Shown: positions 16,915 to 24,930 of the stretch, piece by piece
How positions within the stretch are numbered: the stretch's first letter is position 1
How the letters are laid out: each line of letters starts with the position of its first letter
Source: Desulfurispora thermophila DSM 16022
GTDB taxonomy: Bacteria; Bacillota; Desulfotomaculia; Desulfotomaculales; Desulfurisporaceae
NCBI RefSeq assembly: GCF_000376385.1
Contig: NZ_AQWN01000003.1
Span: 62,001 to 126,000, forward strand
Reading direction: 5' to 3'
Length of the DNA stretch: 64,000 nt
Program-made: the position numbers and the translations under genes
The notes under the pieces: model-generated
What the model saw: the letters and a program-made list of their open reading frames with translations, nothing else
Databases searched by the model: none
Told to the model about the DNA's origin: nothing

Positions 16915-17123
16915 AGGTGTGTCCATCCTGAGCGAGCCCGTCTGGAGTACCGGTTGCAGCACCCGGTGAGGGAGCGTTAGCGGGCCGGGAGGCGCGGACA
17001 GGACGTCCGCGCCAGCCCTAGCTTTCGACAGGATGTCGAATCTGGGGCGGCCCGGCCCGCCCGCGACCGAGTCGATGGTGCTACCCGGTACGGAATTCGG
17101 GCGAGCGAAGGATGTACACCCGC
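16915..17123. repeat. Nested palindromic intergenic element
   Basis: About 200 bases that fold on themselves. The outer arms near 16919-16940 and 17098-17120 are imperfect reverse complements; inside them TACCGG..GCAGCACC (16948-16963) matches GGTGCT..CCGGTA (17077-17090), and GCGGGCCGGG (16980-16989) matches CCCGGCCCG (17050-17058). Two internal hairpins follow: GGCGCGGAC-N5-GTCCGCGCC (16991-17013) and TTCGAC-N5-GTCGAA (17024-17040). The right end recurs almost exactly at 43362. It contains no credible gene. Confidence 0.65.
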
Positions 17124-17173
17124 GATTGGCAAGTTTAAAACTAAGATGTAGTGTTAGGAAATGGTGGGTATTG

Positions 17174-18655
17174 ATGAGTGACAGAAACCAATGGCGTATG
17201 GAAAAAGACCTGCTGGGGGAACTGCCCGTGCCGGTGGCTGCTTATTACGGCATTCACACAGTGCGGGCGGCGCAAAATTTCGCTGTGAGCGGGCAGCGGG
17301 TACATCCGGCTTTGCTGAGCGCGCTGGCCGAGGTCAAGGCGGCGGCGGCGCTGGCCAACTGGCGCTGCGGTTTGCTTCCGGAAAAGATTGCCATGGCCAT
17401 TGTTCAGGCTGCCCGGGAGGTAGTCCGGGGCGAACTGGCCGACCAGTTTATTGTGGACGCCCTGCAGGGCGGGGCGGGCACTTCCACCAACATGAACATG
17501 AACGAGGTGCTGGCCAACCGGGCCATTGAGCTGCTGGGCGGGAGCCGGGGCGATTATCACCTGGTTCACCCCCTGCACCACGTCAACCTGAGCCAGTCCA
17601 CCAATGATACTTACCCCACGGCGCTGCGCATTGCCGCCATCCGGCTGGTGCTGGATCTGAGCGAAGCCATGGCTGAGCTGCAAAGTGCCCTGCAGGAAAA
17701 AGAAGCGGCATTTGCGGGGGTACTCAAGCTGGGGCGCACCGAATATCAGGATGCCCTGCCCGTGACTCTGGGGCAGGAGTTTGGGGCCTTCGCCGAGGCG
17801 GTGGCCCGGGACCGCTGGCGGCTGTACAAGGTGGAGGAGCGCCTGCGCCAGGTCAACCTGGGGGGCACGGCGGTGGGCACCGGGCTGAATGCGCCGCGCT
17901 GTTACATTTACCATGTGATTGAGGAATTGCGCCGCCTGACCGGCCTGGGGCTGGCCCGGGCGGAGAACACGGTGGATCTGACCCAGAACGCCGATGTTTT
18001 TGCCGAGGTTTCCGGACTGGTAAAAGCGGCGGCGGTCAATCTGGCCAAGATCTGCGGCGATTTGATGTTCCTGGCCTCGGGACCGGCCGGCGGCCCGGCC
18101 GAAATCAACCTGCCGGCCTGTCAGGCGGGTTCCTCCATCATGCCCGGTAAAGTCAACCCGGTGATACCGGAAATGGTCACCCAGGTATCTTACCAGATCA
18201 TGGGGGCGGATCAGGTCATTGCCCTGGCCTGCGCCAGCGGCCGGCTGGAACTGAATGCCTTTCTGCCCCTGGTGGCGCACAATTTGCTGCCCGGTCTGGA
18301 AATACTGGCCCGGGCGGTCCGGCTGCTGGCCGGGAAATGCGTGGCCGGGATCACGGCCAATGTGCAACGCTGCCGGCAGTGGCTGGAGGAGAGCAATGTG
18401 CTGGTCACCGCCCTGGTGCCCTATCTGGGGTATGAGCGGGCCAGCAATCTGGCCCGCCAGGCTGGTCAGGAGAACAAAACCATCCGGCAGCTGGTGCTGG
18501 AACAGGGACTGCTGAGCGAGGAGCAGTGGGCCGAGATCACCCGGTCCCGGGAATTGACCCGGCCCGGCATTGCCGGGGCGGCGGCTTTGAAAAACCTGTT
18601 GTCCGGGGCGGGGGCTACACAAAATATGGCCGGGGAGGGAAGCAGCCATGCATGA
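17174..18655 (+). CDS. aspA: Aspartate ammonia-lyase
   Basis: A 493-residue member of the aspartase/fumarase family that deaminates aspartate to fumarate and ammonia. 'GTSTNMNMNEVLANRA' and 'SQSTNDTYPTALR' form two active-site regions, and 'GSSIMPGKVNPVIPE' is the mobile catalytic loop with its serine. 'KLGRTEYQDALPVTLGQEF' distinguishes it from fumarase less firmly. The ATG at 17174 is preceded by GGTGGG; the frame extends upstream into the palindromic repeat and that part is rejected. It lies inside the hydrogenase maturation cluster and overlaps hydF by 8 bases, so it is likely co-translated with it. Confidence 0.88.
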   Translation: MSDRNQWRMEKDLLGELPVPVAAYYGIHTVRAAQNFAVSGQRVHPALLSALAEVKAAAALANWRCGLLPEKIAMAIVQAAREVVRGELADQFIVDALQGGAGTSTNMNMNEVLANRAIELLGGSRGDYHLVHPLHHVNLSQSTNDTYPTALRIAAIRLVLDLSEAMAELQSALQEKEAAFAGVLKLGRTEYQDALPVTLGQEFGAFAEAVARDRWRLYKVEERLRQVNLGGTAVGTGLNAPRCYIYHVIEELRRLTGLGLARAENTVDLTQNADVFAEVSGLVKAAAVNLAKICGDLMFLASGPAGGPAEINLPACQAGSSIMPGKVNPVIPEMVTQVSYQIMGADQVIALACASGRLELNAFLPLVAHNLLPGLEILARAVRLLAGKCVAGITANVQRCRQWLEESNVLVTALVPYLGYERASNLARQAGQENKTIRQLVLEQGLLSEEQWAEITRSRELTRPGIAGAAALKNLLSGAGATQNMAGEGSSHA

Positions 18656-19880
18656 TACGCCGCGGGGAGATCGATTGCACATTGCCCTGTTTGGCCGGCG
18701 CAATGCCGGCAAGTCCAGCCTGATCAACGCCCTGACCGGGCAAAACCTGGCCATTGTGTCTCCCGTGGCCGGGACCACCACCGACCCGGTCTATAAGGCC
18801 ATGGAAATTCTGCCCATTGGCCCTGTGGTGCTGATTGATACGGCGGGGCTGGACGACGAGGGGGAACTGGGCCGGATGCGGGTGGAAAAAAGCCTGGGTG
18901 TGCTGGACAAGGCCGACCTGGCCCTGCTGGTGGTGGATCCGGCCCAGGGCGTGGGTGAGACAGAGCGACAATTGCTGGAAATGGCGGCGGCCCACGGATT
19001 GCCTGTGCTGGGCGTGTTCAATAAAATGGACCGGCCGGAGAGCGAGGCGGCGACCCGGGGTTTGGAACTGGCCGGAGTGCAGGAGTGGGTGCGGGTGAGC
19101 GCCCTGACCGGCCAGGGGATGGCCCAGCTCAAACAGGCCATTGTGCGGGCCGCCCCCAGAGAGTGGACGGCGCCCACCATTGCCGGTGATTTGGTGCCGC
19201 CCGGCAAGCTGGCCGTGCTGGTGGTGCCCATTGATCTGGCGGCACCCAAGGGGCGGTTGATTCTGCCCCAGGTGCAGACCATCCGCGACTTGCTGGACCA
19301 CGACTGCCTGACCATGGTGGTCAAAGAGAGAGAGCTGCGGGCGGCCATTCAGCAGCTCAAAGAACCCCCCGCCCTGGTGATCACCGACTCGCAGGCCTTT
19401 TTGAAGGTGGATGCCGATACACCGCCCGGTGTGCCGCTGACCTCTTTTTCCATCCTTTTTGCCCGCTACAAGGGTGACCTGGCTACCCTGGTACGGGGGG
19501 CGCTGGCGGTGGAACAACTGCTGCCGGGGGACAGGGTGCTGATTGCCGAAGCCTGCACCCACCACCGGGTGGCCGACGACATCGGCACGGTGAAAATACC
19601 CCGCTGGCTGCGCCAGCGGGTGGGGGGAGACCTGCATTTCGAGTGGAGCAGCGGCATATCCCTGCCCGGCCGGCTGGATCAATACAAGTTGATTGTGCAC
19701 TGCGGCGCCTGCATGATCAACCGGCGGGAGATGCTCAGCCGGATCATGACCGCCCAGGAGGCCGGTGTGCCCATTGTGAACTACGGGGTGCTGATTGCTT
19801 ATTTGCACGGCATTTTGCGCCGCGCCCTGGCTCCCTTCCCGGATGTGCTGGCCCTGCTGGACCAGGAAGAGGTGTATTAA
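18648..19880 (+). CDS. hydF: [FeFe]-hydrogenase H-cluster maturation GTPase HydF
   Basis: A 410-residue scaffold GTPase on which the [2Fe] subcluster is assembled and from which it is passed to apo-hydrogenase. The N-terminal G domain shows the Walker A loop at residues 16-23 ('GRRNAGKS') and 'DTAGLDDEG' as the G3 region, with 'NKMD' as G4. The C-terminal part has the Fe-S ligands 'CTHH' and, about 50 residues on, 'HCGACM', which match the CxHx..HCxxC pattern of HydF. Length is usual for the family. The start overlaps the aspA end. Confidence 0.95.
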   Translation: MHDTPRGDRLHIALFGRRNAGKSSLINALTGQNLAIVSPVAGTTTDPVYKAMEILPIGPVVLIDTAGLDDEGELGRMRVEKSLGVLDKADLALLVVDPAQGVGETERQLLEMAAAHGLPVLGVFNKMDRPESEAATRGLELAGVQEWVRVSALTGQGMAQLKQAIVRAAPREWTAPTIAGDLVPPGKLAVLVVPIDLAAPKGRLILPQVQTIRDLLDHDCLTMVVKERELRAAIQQLKEPPALVITDSQAFLKVDADTPPGVPLTSFSILFARYKGDLATLVRGALAVEQLLPGDRVLIAEACTHHRVADDIGTVKIPRWLRQRVGGDLHFEWSSGISLPGRLDQYKLIVHCGACMINRREMLSRIMTAQEAGVPIVNYGVLIAYLHGILRRALAPFPDVLALLDQEEVY

Positions 19881-20930
19881 ATGGGAAACATAGCAGCGGC
19901 ACTGGCGCAAATCAGGCAGGGCCGGGTGGAGCAAGCGGCTTTGGAGCAGCTGCTGGCGGCCGGGGAGGCCGATATGCCTCTGCTGCGGGCGGCCGCCGAC
20001 GAGGTGCGCCGGCAAACGGTGGGGGAGGCCGTACATTTAAGGGCCATCATTGAGTTTTCCAACTATTGCCGCAAAAACTGCCTGTACTGCGGCCTGCGCC
20101 GGGATAATCATACCCTGGCTCGCTACCGTTTGGAGGATGAGCAAATCCTGGCCGCAGCGGACAGTGCCCACCGCCTGGGTTACCGGACGGTGGTATTGCA
20201 GTCGGGTGAGGATCCGCATTACAGCGCAGGGAAAATTGCCCGCCTGGTGGAGCGAATAAAAGAGAAATATGACCTGGCCATCACCCTTTCCCTGGGTGAG
20301 CGCAGTAAAGAAGATTACTGTCTCTGGCGGCGGGCCGGGGCCGATCGCTACCTGCTCAAGCAGGAAACAGCGGATGAAGCACTTTTCCGCTTCCTCAAGC
20401 CCGACACCAGCTTGAAGCAGCGTTTGAACTGCCTGTACTGGCTCAAAGAACTGGACTACCAGGTGGGAAGTGGCAACATGGTCGGCCTGCCGGGGCAGAG
20501 CCTGTCCACCCTGGCCCGGGATATTCTGCTCATGCGCCAGTTGCAGGTGGACATGGCCGGCATCGGTCCCTTTTTGCCCCACCCTCAGACGCCGTTGAAG
20601 GACTTTCCGGCCGGCCAACTGAACCTTTGCCTGAAAACCCTGGCGGTGGCCCGGCTGAGCCTGCCGGGCGCGCACCTGCCGGCCACCACAGCGCTGAGCA
20701 CGCTGCACCCGTCTGGCCGGGAACTGGCCCTGCAGTGGGGTGCCAATGTGATCATGCCCAACCTTACACCGCTGGCAGTGCGGGATAAATACCTGATTTA
20801 TCCGCAGAAGGCCGATATTATTGAGGAACCGGAAAAAACTTTGGTGCAGATTAACTCGCTTCTGGCGCGTTTAAACCGGCCGGTGGCGGCCGGTCCCGGG
20901 CACGCCTGGCGATTAACGGGAGGTAATTGA
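19881..20930 (+). CDS. hydE: [FeFe]-hydrogenase H-cluster radical SAM maturase HydE
   Basis: A 349-residue radical SAM enzyme of H-cluster assembly; it acts on the cysteine-bound Fe(CO)2CN synthon made by HydG. The radical cluster is held by C63, C67 and C70 in 'CRKNCLYCG'. 'QSGEDPHYS' and 'SLGERSKEDY' follow the HydE pattern. The ATG lies directly behind the hydF stop, with GGAAGAGG upstream. Biotin synthase-like proteins share the fold, but the neighbours hydF and hydG settle the call. Confidence 0.95.
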   Translation: MGNIAAALAQIRQGRVEQAALEQLLAAGEADMPLLRAAADEVRRQTVGEAVHLRAIIEFSNYCRKNCLYCGLRRDNHTLARYRLEDEQILAAADSAHRLGYRTVVLQSGEDPHYSAGKIARLVERIKEKYDLAITLSLGERSKEDYCLWRRAGADRYLLKQETADEALFRFLKPDTSLKQRLNCLYWLKELDYQVGSGNMVGLPGQSLSTLARDILLMRQLQVDMAGIGPFLPHPQTPLKDFPAGQLNLCLKTLAVARLSLPGAHLPATTALSTLHPSGRELALQWGANVIMPNLTPLAVRDKYLIYPQKADIIEEPEKTLVQINSLLARLNRPVAAGPGHAWRLTGGN

Positions 20931-20932
20931 AC

Positions 20933-22360
20933 ATGACCCAGAAAGCCGATTTCATAAATGAAGAAAAAATAATGGCCTGGCTGGAGCAGGGTAGCCGTGC
21001 CGGCCGTGCGGAGGCCGAGGCCATCATCCAGCGGGCCGCGCTGGCCCGGGGCCTTGCACCGCAGGAGTGCGCCGTGCTTTTGCATGTGCAGGAACCCGAT
21101 TTATTGGAGCAAATGTACCATACGGCGCGGCAGATCAAGGAAAAGATCTACGGGCGGCGCCTGGTGCTCTTTGCACCGCTTTATGTGAGCAACTACTGCA
21201 TCAATAACTGTGTCTACTGCGGTTACCGGCGGGACAACAAATTTACCCGCCGCCGTTTGAGCATGGACGAACTGCGGGAAGAAGTGAGAATCCTGGAGTC
21301 CCTGGGGCACAAGCGGCTGGCGCTGGAGGCCGGGGAAGACCCGGTCAACTGCCCCATCGAATACATTCTGGAGGCCATCAAGACCATTTATGAGGTGAAA
21401 GAAGAAAACGGTAGCATCCGGCGGATCAATGTCAATATTGCGGCCACAACCGTGGAGAATTACCGTTTGCTAAAGGAGGCCGGGATTGGTACCTACATCC
21501 TGTTCCAGGAGACCTACCACCGGGAAACTTACAGCAAGATGCACCCGTCCGGTCCCAAGCGCGATTATGATTACCACACCACGGCCATGGACCGGGCCAT
21601 GCAGGGCGGCATTGACGATGTGGGCGTGGGGGTGCTGTTTGGCCTGTATGATTACAAGTTTGAAGTGCTGGCCATGTTGCAGCATGCCCTGCACCTGGAA
21701 GAGACCTTTGGCGTCGGCCCGCACACCATCTCCGTACCCCGCCTGCGCCCCGCTGCCGGGGTGGACTATGACCGGTTCCCCCATCTGGTGAGCGATGCCG
21801 ACTTCAAGAAGATCATCGCCATTTTGCGCCTGGCCGTGCCCTACACAGGTATCATACTTTCCACCCGGGAGCGGGCGGAGTTCCGGGACGAGTTGCTGGC
21901 CGTGGGGGTTTCCCAGATCAGTGCCGGCTCCTGCACCGGGGTGGGCGGTTATCGCCAGGAGTTGGAGCGGCAGTCCTGCCGGCAAAAGGCGGACGGCGAA
22001 ATGCTGGACGAGGCGCCCCAGTTTCAGGTGGAGGACCACCGCAGCCCGGACGAGGTGCTGCGCAGCGTCTGCCTGTCGGGGTACATCCCCAGTTTCTGCA
22101 CGGCCTGCTATCGCAGCGGGCGTACCGGAGACCGCTTCATGGCCCTGGCCAAAAGCGGGCAAATCCAGAATGTCTGCCAGCCCAACGCTATATTGACGTT
22201 CAAGGAGTTTCTGGAGGACTACGCTTCGCCCGAAACCCGGCAGGTGGGCGAAAAGACCATTGCCGAGCACCTGCTGGAGATCCAGAACCCGCAGGTGCGC
22301 CGCCTGACCGAAGAGCGGCTGAGGCTGATTGAGCAAGGACAGCGGGATATGTACTTTTAA
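20933..22360 (+). CDS. hydG: [FeFe]-hydrogenase H-cluster radical SAM maturase HydG
   Basis: A 475-residue ThiH-like enzyme that cleaves tyrosine to p-cresol and supplies CO and CN for the H-cluster. The radical cluster is at C89, C93 and C96 ('CINNCVYCGY'). The C-terminal auxiliary-cluster motif is visible as 'CTACYRSGRTGDRFM', which is absent from ThiH. ATG 20933 lies 8 bases after GGGAGGT; the TTG at 20927 overlaps the hydE stop and is not used. It ends the hyd transcript at the terminator at 22385. Confidence 0.95.
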   Translation: MTQKADFINEEKIMAWLEQGSRAGRAEAEAIIQRAALARGLAPQECAVLLHVQEPDLLEQMYHTARQIKEKIYGRRLVLFAPLYVSNYCINNCVYCGYRRDNKFTRRRLSMDELREEVRILESLGHKRLALEAGEDPVNCPIEYILEAIKTIYEVKEENGSIRRINVNIAATTVENYRLLKEAGIGTYILFQETYHRETYSKMHPSGPKRDYDYHTTAMDRAMQGGIDDVGVGVLFGLYDYKFEVLAMLQHALHLEETFGVGPHTISVPRLRPAAGVDYDRFPHLVSDADFKKIIAILRLAVPYTGIILSTRERAEFRDELLAVGVSQISAGSCTGVGGYRQELERQSCRQKADGEMLDEAPQFQVEDHRSPDEVLRSVCLSGYIPSFCTACYRSGRTGDRFMALAKSGQIQNVCQPNAILTFKEFLEDYASPETRQVGEKTIAEHLLEIQNPQVRRLTEERLRLIEQGQRDMYF

Positions 22361-22384
22361 AGACCAGAATTATTTTATTAATAT

Positions 22385-22413
22385 AAAAAATACAGGCTTT
22401 GTGCCTGTATTTT
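22385..22413 (+). terminator. Terminator after hydG
   Basis: AAAAATACAGGC pairs with GCCTGTATTTTT around TTTGT, followed by more T. It lies about 25 bases after the hydG stop. Confidence 0.85.
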
Positions 22414-22653
22414 TTGTTACAACGCAAAATATCCGCCTTGACATGGGCGGCTGGCAGACATAGGATTTAATATGTCTGTCCGTGCGGGAATTTGCTCGCG
22501 GCAGGGTCCGGCAGTTTTTTTAGAGTGCGGATATTTATCAGACGGGTAAATTGTGATAAAATAGTGAAATAATTAGAAAATTCAAATAGATATTCTTTTT
22601 TCAGATTGGCCGTAAGGGGGCGGTACACCCTGAAAACGGCCCTGAAAAGCCGT
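22414..22653. other. Intergenic stretch hydG-rex with three inverted repeats
   Basis: No gene is seen here. It holds CAGACATA-N8-TATGTCTG (22455-22478), TTTATCA-N13-TGATAAA (22534-22560) and GGCCGT..ACGGCC enclosing AGGG..CCCT (about 22606-22643). None carries a terminator tail. They may be operators or a structured leader; I cannot assign them. Confidence 0.4.
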
Positions 22654-22682
22654 TTGACATAAATATCAACAAATGATATAAA
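22654..22682 (+). promoter_or_regulatory. rex promoter with inverted repeat in the spacer
   Basis: A perfect TTGACA (22654-22659), 17 bases, TATAAA (22677-22682). The spacer and -10 contain ATATCA-ACAAA-TGATAT, an inverted repeat placed where a bound repressor would block RNA polymerase. It does not match the usual Rex box closely. Confidence 0.7.
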
Positions 22683-22768
22683 ATACATAACATGTGAATT
22701 TTATAACACTTATTGTTGCAGATAAAGAGCAATCTGGCCACATGAATATGAACAAGGAGGCGTGTGTT

Positions 22769-23410
22769 TTGAAGACACTGCGAGTACCCGAGGCTACTGT
22801 GACCAGGCTTTCCATATATTCGAGGTTTCTGGAAAAATTGGACCGCAACGGGGTGACTACGGTTTCCTCGGGAGAAATTGCCGAGGGAGTGGGAGTGAGC
22901 CCGGCCCAGGTGCGCAAGGACCTGGCCTACTTCGGTGAGTTTGGTACCCGCGGGGTGGGTTATAACGTTAAAGATCTGCTGCGCTATACGATGAAAATTC
23001 TTGGCCTGGACCAGCACTGGAACCTGGTGCTGGTGGGTGCGGGCAACCTGGGCTATGCCCTGTGCACATACAGCGGCTTTAACAAGCGCGGTTTCAGCAT
23101 TGTGGGCGTTTTTGATGACGACCTGACCAAGATCGGCAAAAAGATCAACGAACTGGAGGTTCTGCCTCTGGAGGAAATGTCCCGGGTGATTGAAAAATAC
23201 GGTTGCCGCATCGGCATTATTGCCGTGCCGGCCAAAGGAGCGCAGGAGATTGCCGATCTCATGGTTAAAAATGGTCTCCAGGCTATTTTGAACTTCTCGC
23301 CTGTAGTGCTTAACGTGCCGGATTATATAGAAGTGCGCAATGTGGATCTGGCAGTCAAGCTGGAGATATTGACATTCAACCTGGGCTTCCGCGCGGCCCA
23401 GAACCTGTGA
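22769..23410 (+). CDS. rex: Redox-sensing transcriptional repressor Rex
   Basis: A 213-residue NADH/NAD+ sensor that releases DNA when NADH is high, typically controlling fermentation and hydrogenase genes. The N-terminal winged helix is seen in '[28 protein letters not shown]', and the Rossmann domain in '[13 protein letters not shown]' with 'VGVFDDD' after it. TTG 22769 is chosen because AAGGAGG lies 8 bases before it; upstream ATG codons have no site. The gene lies directly after the hyd maturation genes, a natural target set, and has its own promoter and terminator. Confidence 0.95.
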   Translation: MKTLRVPEATVTRLSIYSRFLEKLDRNGVTTVSSGEIAEGVGVSPAQVRKDLAYFGEFGTRGVGYNVKDLLRYTMKILGLDQHWNLVLVGAGNLGYALCTYSGFNKRGFSIVGVFDDDLTKIGKKINELEVLPLEEMSRVIEKYGCRIGIIAVPAKGAQEIADLMVKNGLQAILNFSPVVLNVPDYIEVRNVDLAVKLEILTFNLGFRAAQNL

Positions 23411-23429
23411 TGTGCTGGGATAGTGCATG

Positions 23430-23441
23430 TTGTTGCAACAA
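23430..23441. promoter_or_regulatory. 12-bp perfect palindrome TTGTTGCAACAA
   Basis: It lies about 20 bases after the rex stop and 90 before yjbQ. The half-sites resemble Rex half-sites (TTGTTA) but have no spacer, so a Rex site is doubtful. Confidence 0.3.
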
Positions 23442-23462
23442 TACCTTTGTATATAACGAGCT

Positions 23463-23495
23463 AAACGCCAGCCGTTTTGAGGTCTGGCGTTTTTT
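23463..23495 (+). terminator. Terminator after rex
   Basis: AAACGCCAG pairs with CTGGCGTTT around a 12-base loop and runs into TTTTTT. Confidence 0.85.
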
Positions 23496-23520
23496 AATAA
23501 TTGCGGAAGAGGTGTTTTAA

Positions 23521-23916
23521 ATGCTTACTTTGTCCATTCAGAGCAGCCACCGGGAGGAGTTAATCGACATTACCGGCTGGGTGAACCGGTTGTTGGCGGA
23601 GCAGGGGGAGATAGATGGCCTTTGCTGTTTATTTGTACCTCACACCACGGCGGGAATCATTGTCAATGAACATGCCGATCCTACCGTAGCCGCGGATGTA
23701 TTGCAGCACCTGCGCCAGCTGGTGCCGGCGACCGGCAGCTACCGGCATCTGGAGGGTAATTCCGATGCTCACATCAAAGCCGTGCTTTGTGGCAGCAGCC
23801 TGACGCTGCCCGTAGCGGGGGGCAGGCTGGCCCTGGGCACCTGGCAGGGTGTGTTTTTCTGCGAGTTCGACGGGCCGCGCCGCCGGCAGGTGCAGGTGCA
23901 TATTATCAAAAGTTGA
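23521..23916 (+). CDS. YjbQ family protein (UPF0047)
   Basis: A 131-residue single-domain protein of the YjbQ/UPF0047 family. Members show weak thiamine-phosphate synthase activity in vitro, but the physiological role is unsettled. The signature residues are seen in 'CLFVPHTTAGIIVNEHAD', 'HLEGNSDAHIKAVLCGSS' and the C-terminal 'LALGTWQGVFFCEFDGPR'. The conserved histidines and glutamates likely bind metal at a trimer interface. The gene is convergent with the MoxR gene, and the two stop regions overlap by 11 bases. Confidence 0.85.
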   Translation: MLTLSIQSSHREELIDITGWVNRLLAEQGEIDGLCCLFVPHTTAGIIVNEHADPTVAADVLQHLRQLVPATGSYRHLEGNSDAHIKAVLCGSSLTLPVAGGRLALGTWQGVFFCEFDGPRRRQVQVHIIKS

Positions 23917-24868
23917 AGCGGGCCAGAATTTGTTCTTCCTCCGGGGATAGCTTGGGGCCGCCGCTGTTTGCCTGTTCCCGGGGTGGGGTGGTTTCCTGTT
24001 CGCGGGGCAGCATTTCCTCCAGCCGGCCCAGGGCCTGGCGCACGTCATCTTCATACTTGAGCAAAATGCCCAGCGTTTCCAGGCAGACCTGTTTGTTCAA
24101 CCCCCGGGCGCCCAGGAGCAGCAGGGCACGGGCCCAGTCAATGCTTTCCGCCAGGCCCGGCGGTTTGCGCAGAGCGGTTTTGCGCAGAGTATGTATAAAG
24201 CTGATGCACTGCTGGAGCAGTTTTTCCGGTATATCCGGCAGGTGCAGGCGGACAATGGCCTGCTCCTGCTCGATGGTGGGGAAGTCAATGTACAGGTGCA
24301 GGCAGCGGCGCTTGAGGGCATCGCTCAGTTCCCGCCGGTTGTTGCTGGTCAGGATGACAAGCGGTATATGGCGGGCCTGCACCGGGCCATATTCCGGTAT
24401 GCTGACCTGGTATTCCCCCAGGGCTTCCAGCAGGAAGCTCTCCAGTTCCTCATCGCTCTTGTCCACCTCGTCAATTAGTAGCACAGCGGGTGTGGGGGAT
24501 AAAAATGCCCTGAGCACGGGCCGGGGCAGGAGGAATTCCTCGCTGTACAGGTGCTCCTGTAAGCATGTCCAGTCGCGCTGGGGCAGTGTCTGCAGGTACA
24601 GTAACTGCTTCTGGTAGTTCCACTCGTAGAGGGCTTTGCTCTCATCCAGGCCGGGGTAGCACTGCAGGCGGTAATAGGGGGCACCCAGCGCCCGGGCCAG
24701 GGCCCGGGCCAGATAGGTTTTGCCCACACCGGCCGGTCCTTCCACCAGCAGCGGTTTTTGCATCTGTCCGGCCAAAAAAACAGTGGCGGCCAGTCTTTTG
24801 TCGGCCAGAAAGCCTGCCCGCAGCAGGCCTTGTTGAACGGTTTGTGGGTTGGCAAAAAAGTGCTGCAT
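23906..24868 (-). CDS. MoxR-type AAA+ ATPase
   Basis: A 320-residue AAA+ ATPase of the MoxR class, chaperone-like proteins that usually work with a VWA-domain partner to activate a metalloenzyme or remodel a complex. Walker A is 'GPAGVGKT', Walker B is 'VLLIDEVDKSDEE', and 'ILTSNNRRELSDALKRRC' holds sensor 1 and the arginine finger. The C-terminal 70 residues are charged. It is divergent from an unknown gene and a VWA gene at 24931-27493; MoxR and VWA genes commonly work as pairs. Confidence 0.87.
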   Translation of the reverse strand: MQHFFANPQTVQQGLLRAGFLADKRLAATVFLAGQMQKPLLVEGPAGVGKTYLARALARALGAPYYRLQCYPGLDESKALYEWNYQKQLLYLQTLPQRDWTCLQEHLYSEEFLLPRPVLRAFLSPTPAVLLIDEVDKSDEELESFLLEALGEYQVSIPEYGPVQARHIPLVILTSNNRRELSDALKRRCLHLYIDFPTIEQEQAIVRLHLPDIPEKLLQQCISFIHTLRKTALRKPPGLAESIDWARALLLLGARGLNKQVCLETLGILLKYEDDVRQALGRLEEMLPREQETTPPREQANSGGPKLSPEEEQILARFNF

Positions 24869-24930
24869 TTACAACAGCTCCTGATTGGGGTTATATAGGA
24901 GTACGCTGTAGTAGTTGGGAGGTATATGTT

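Noticed and set aside
22534-22560. TTTATCA-N13-TGATAAA as a Rex box
   Set aside because: The arms and spacing do not fit the Rex consensus TTGTTAA-N4-TTAACAA.
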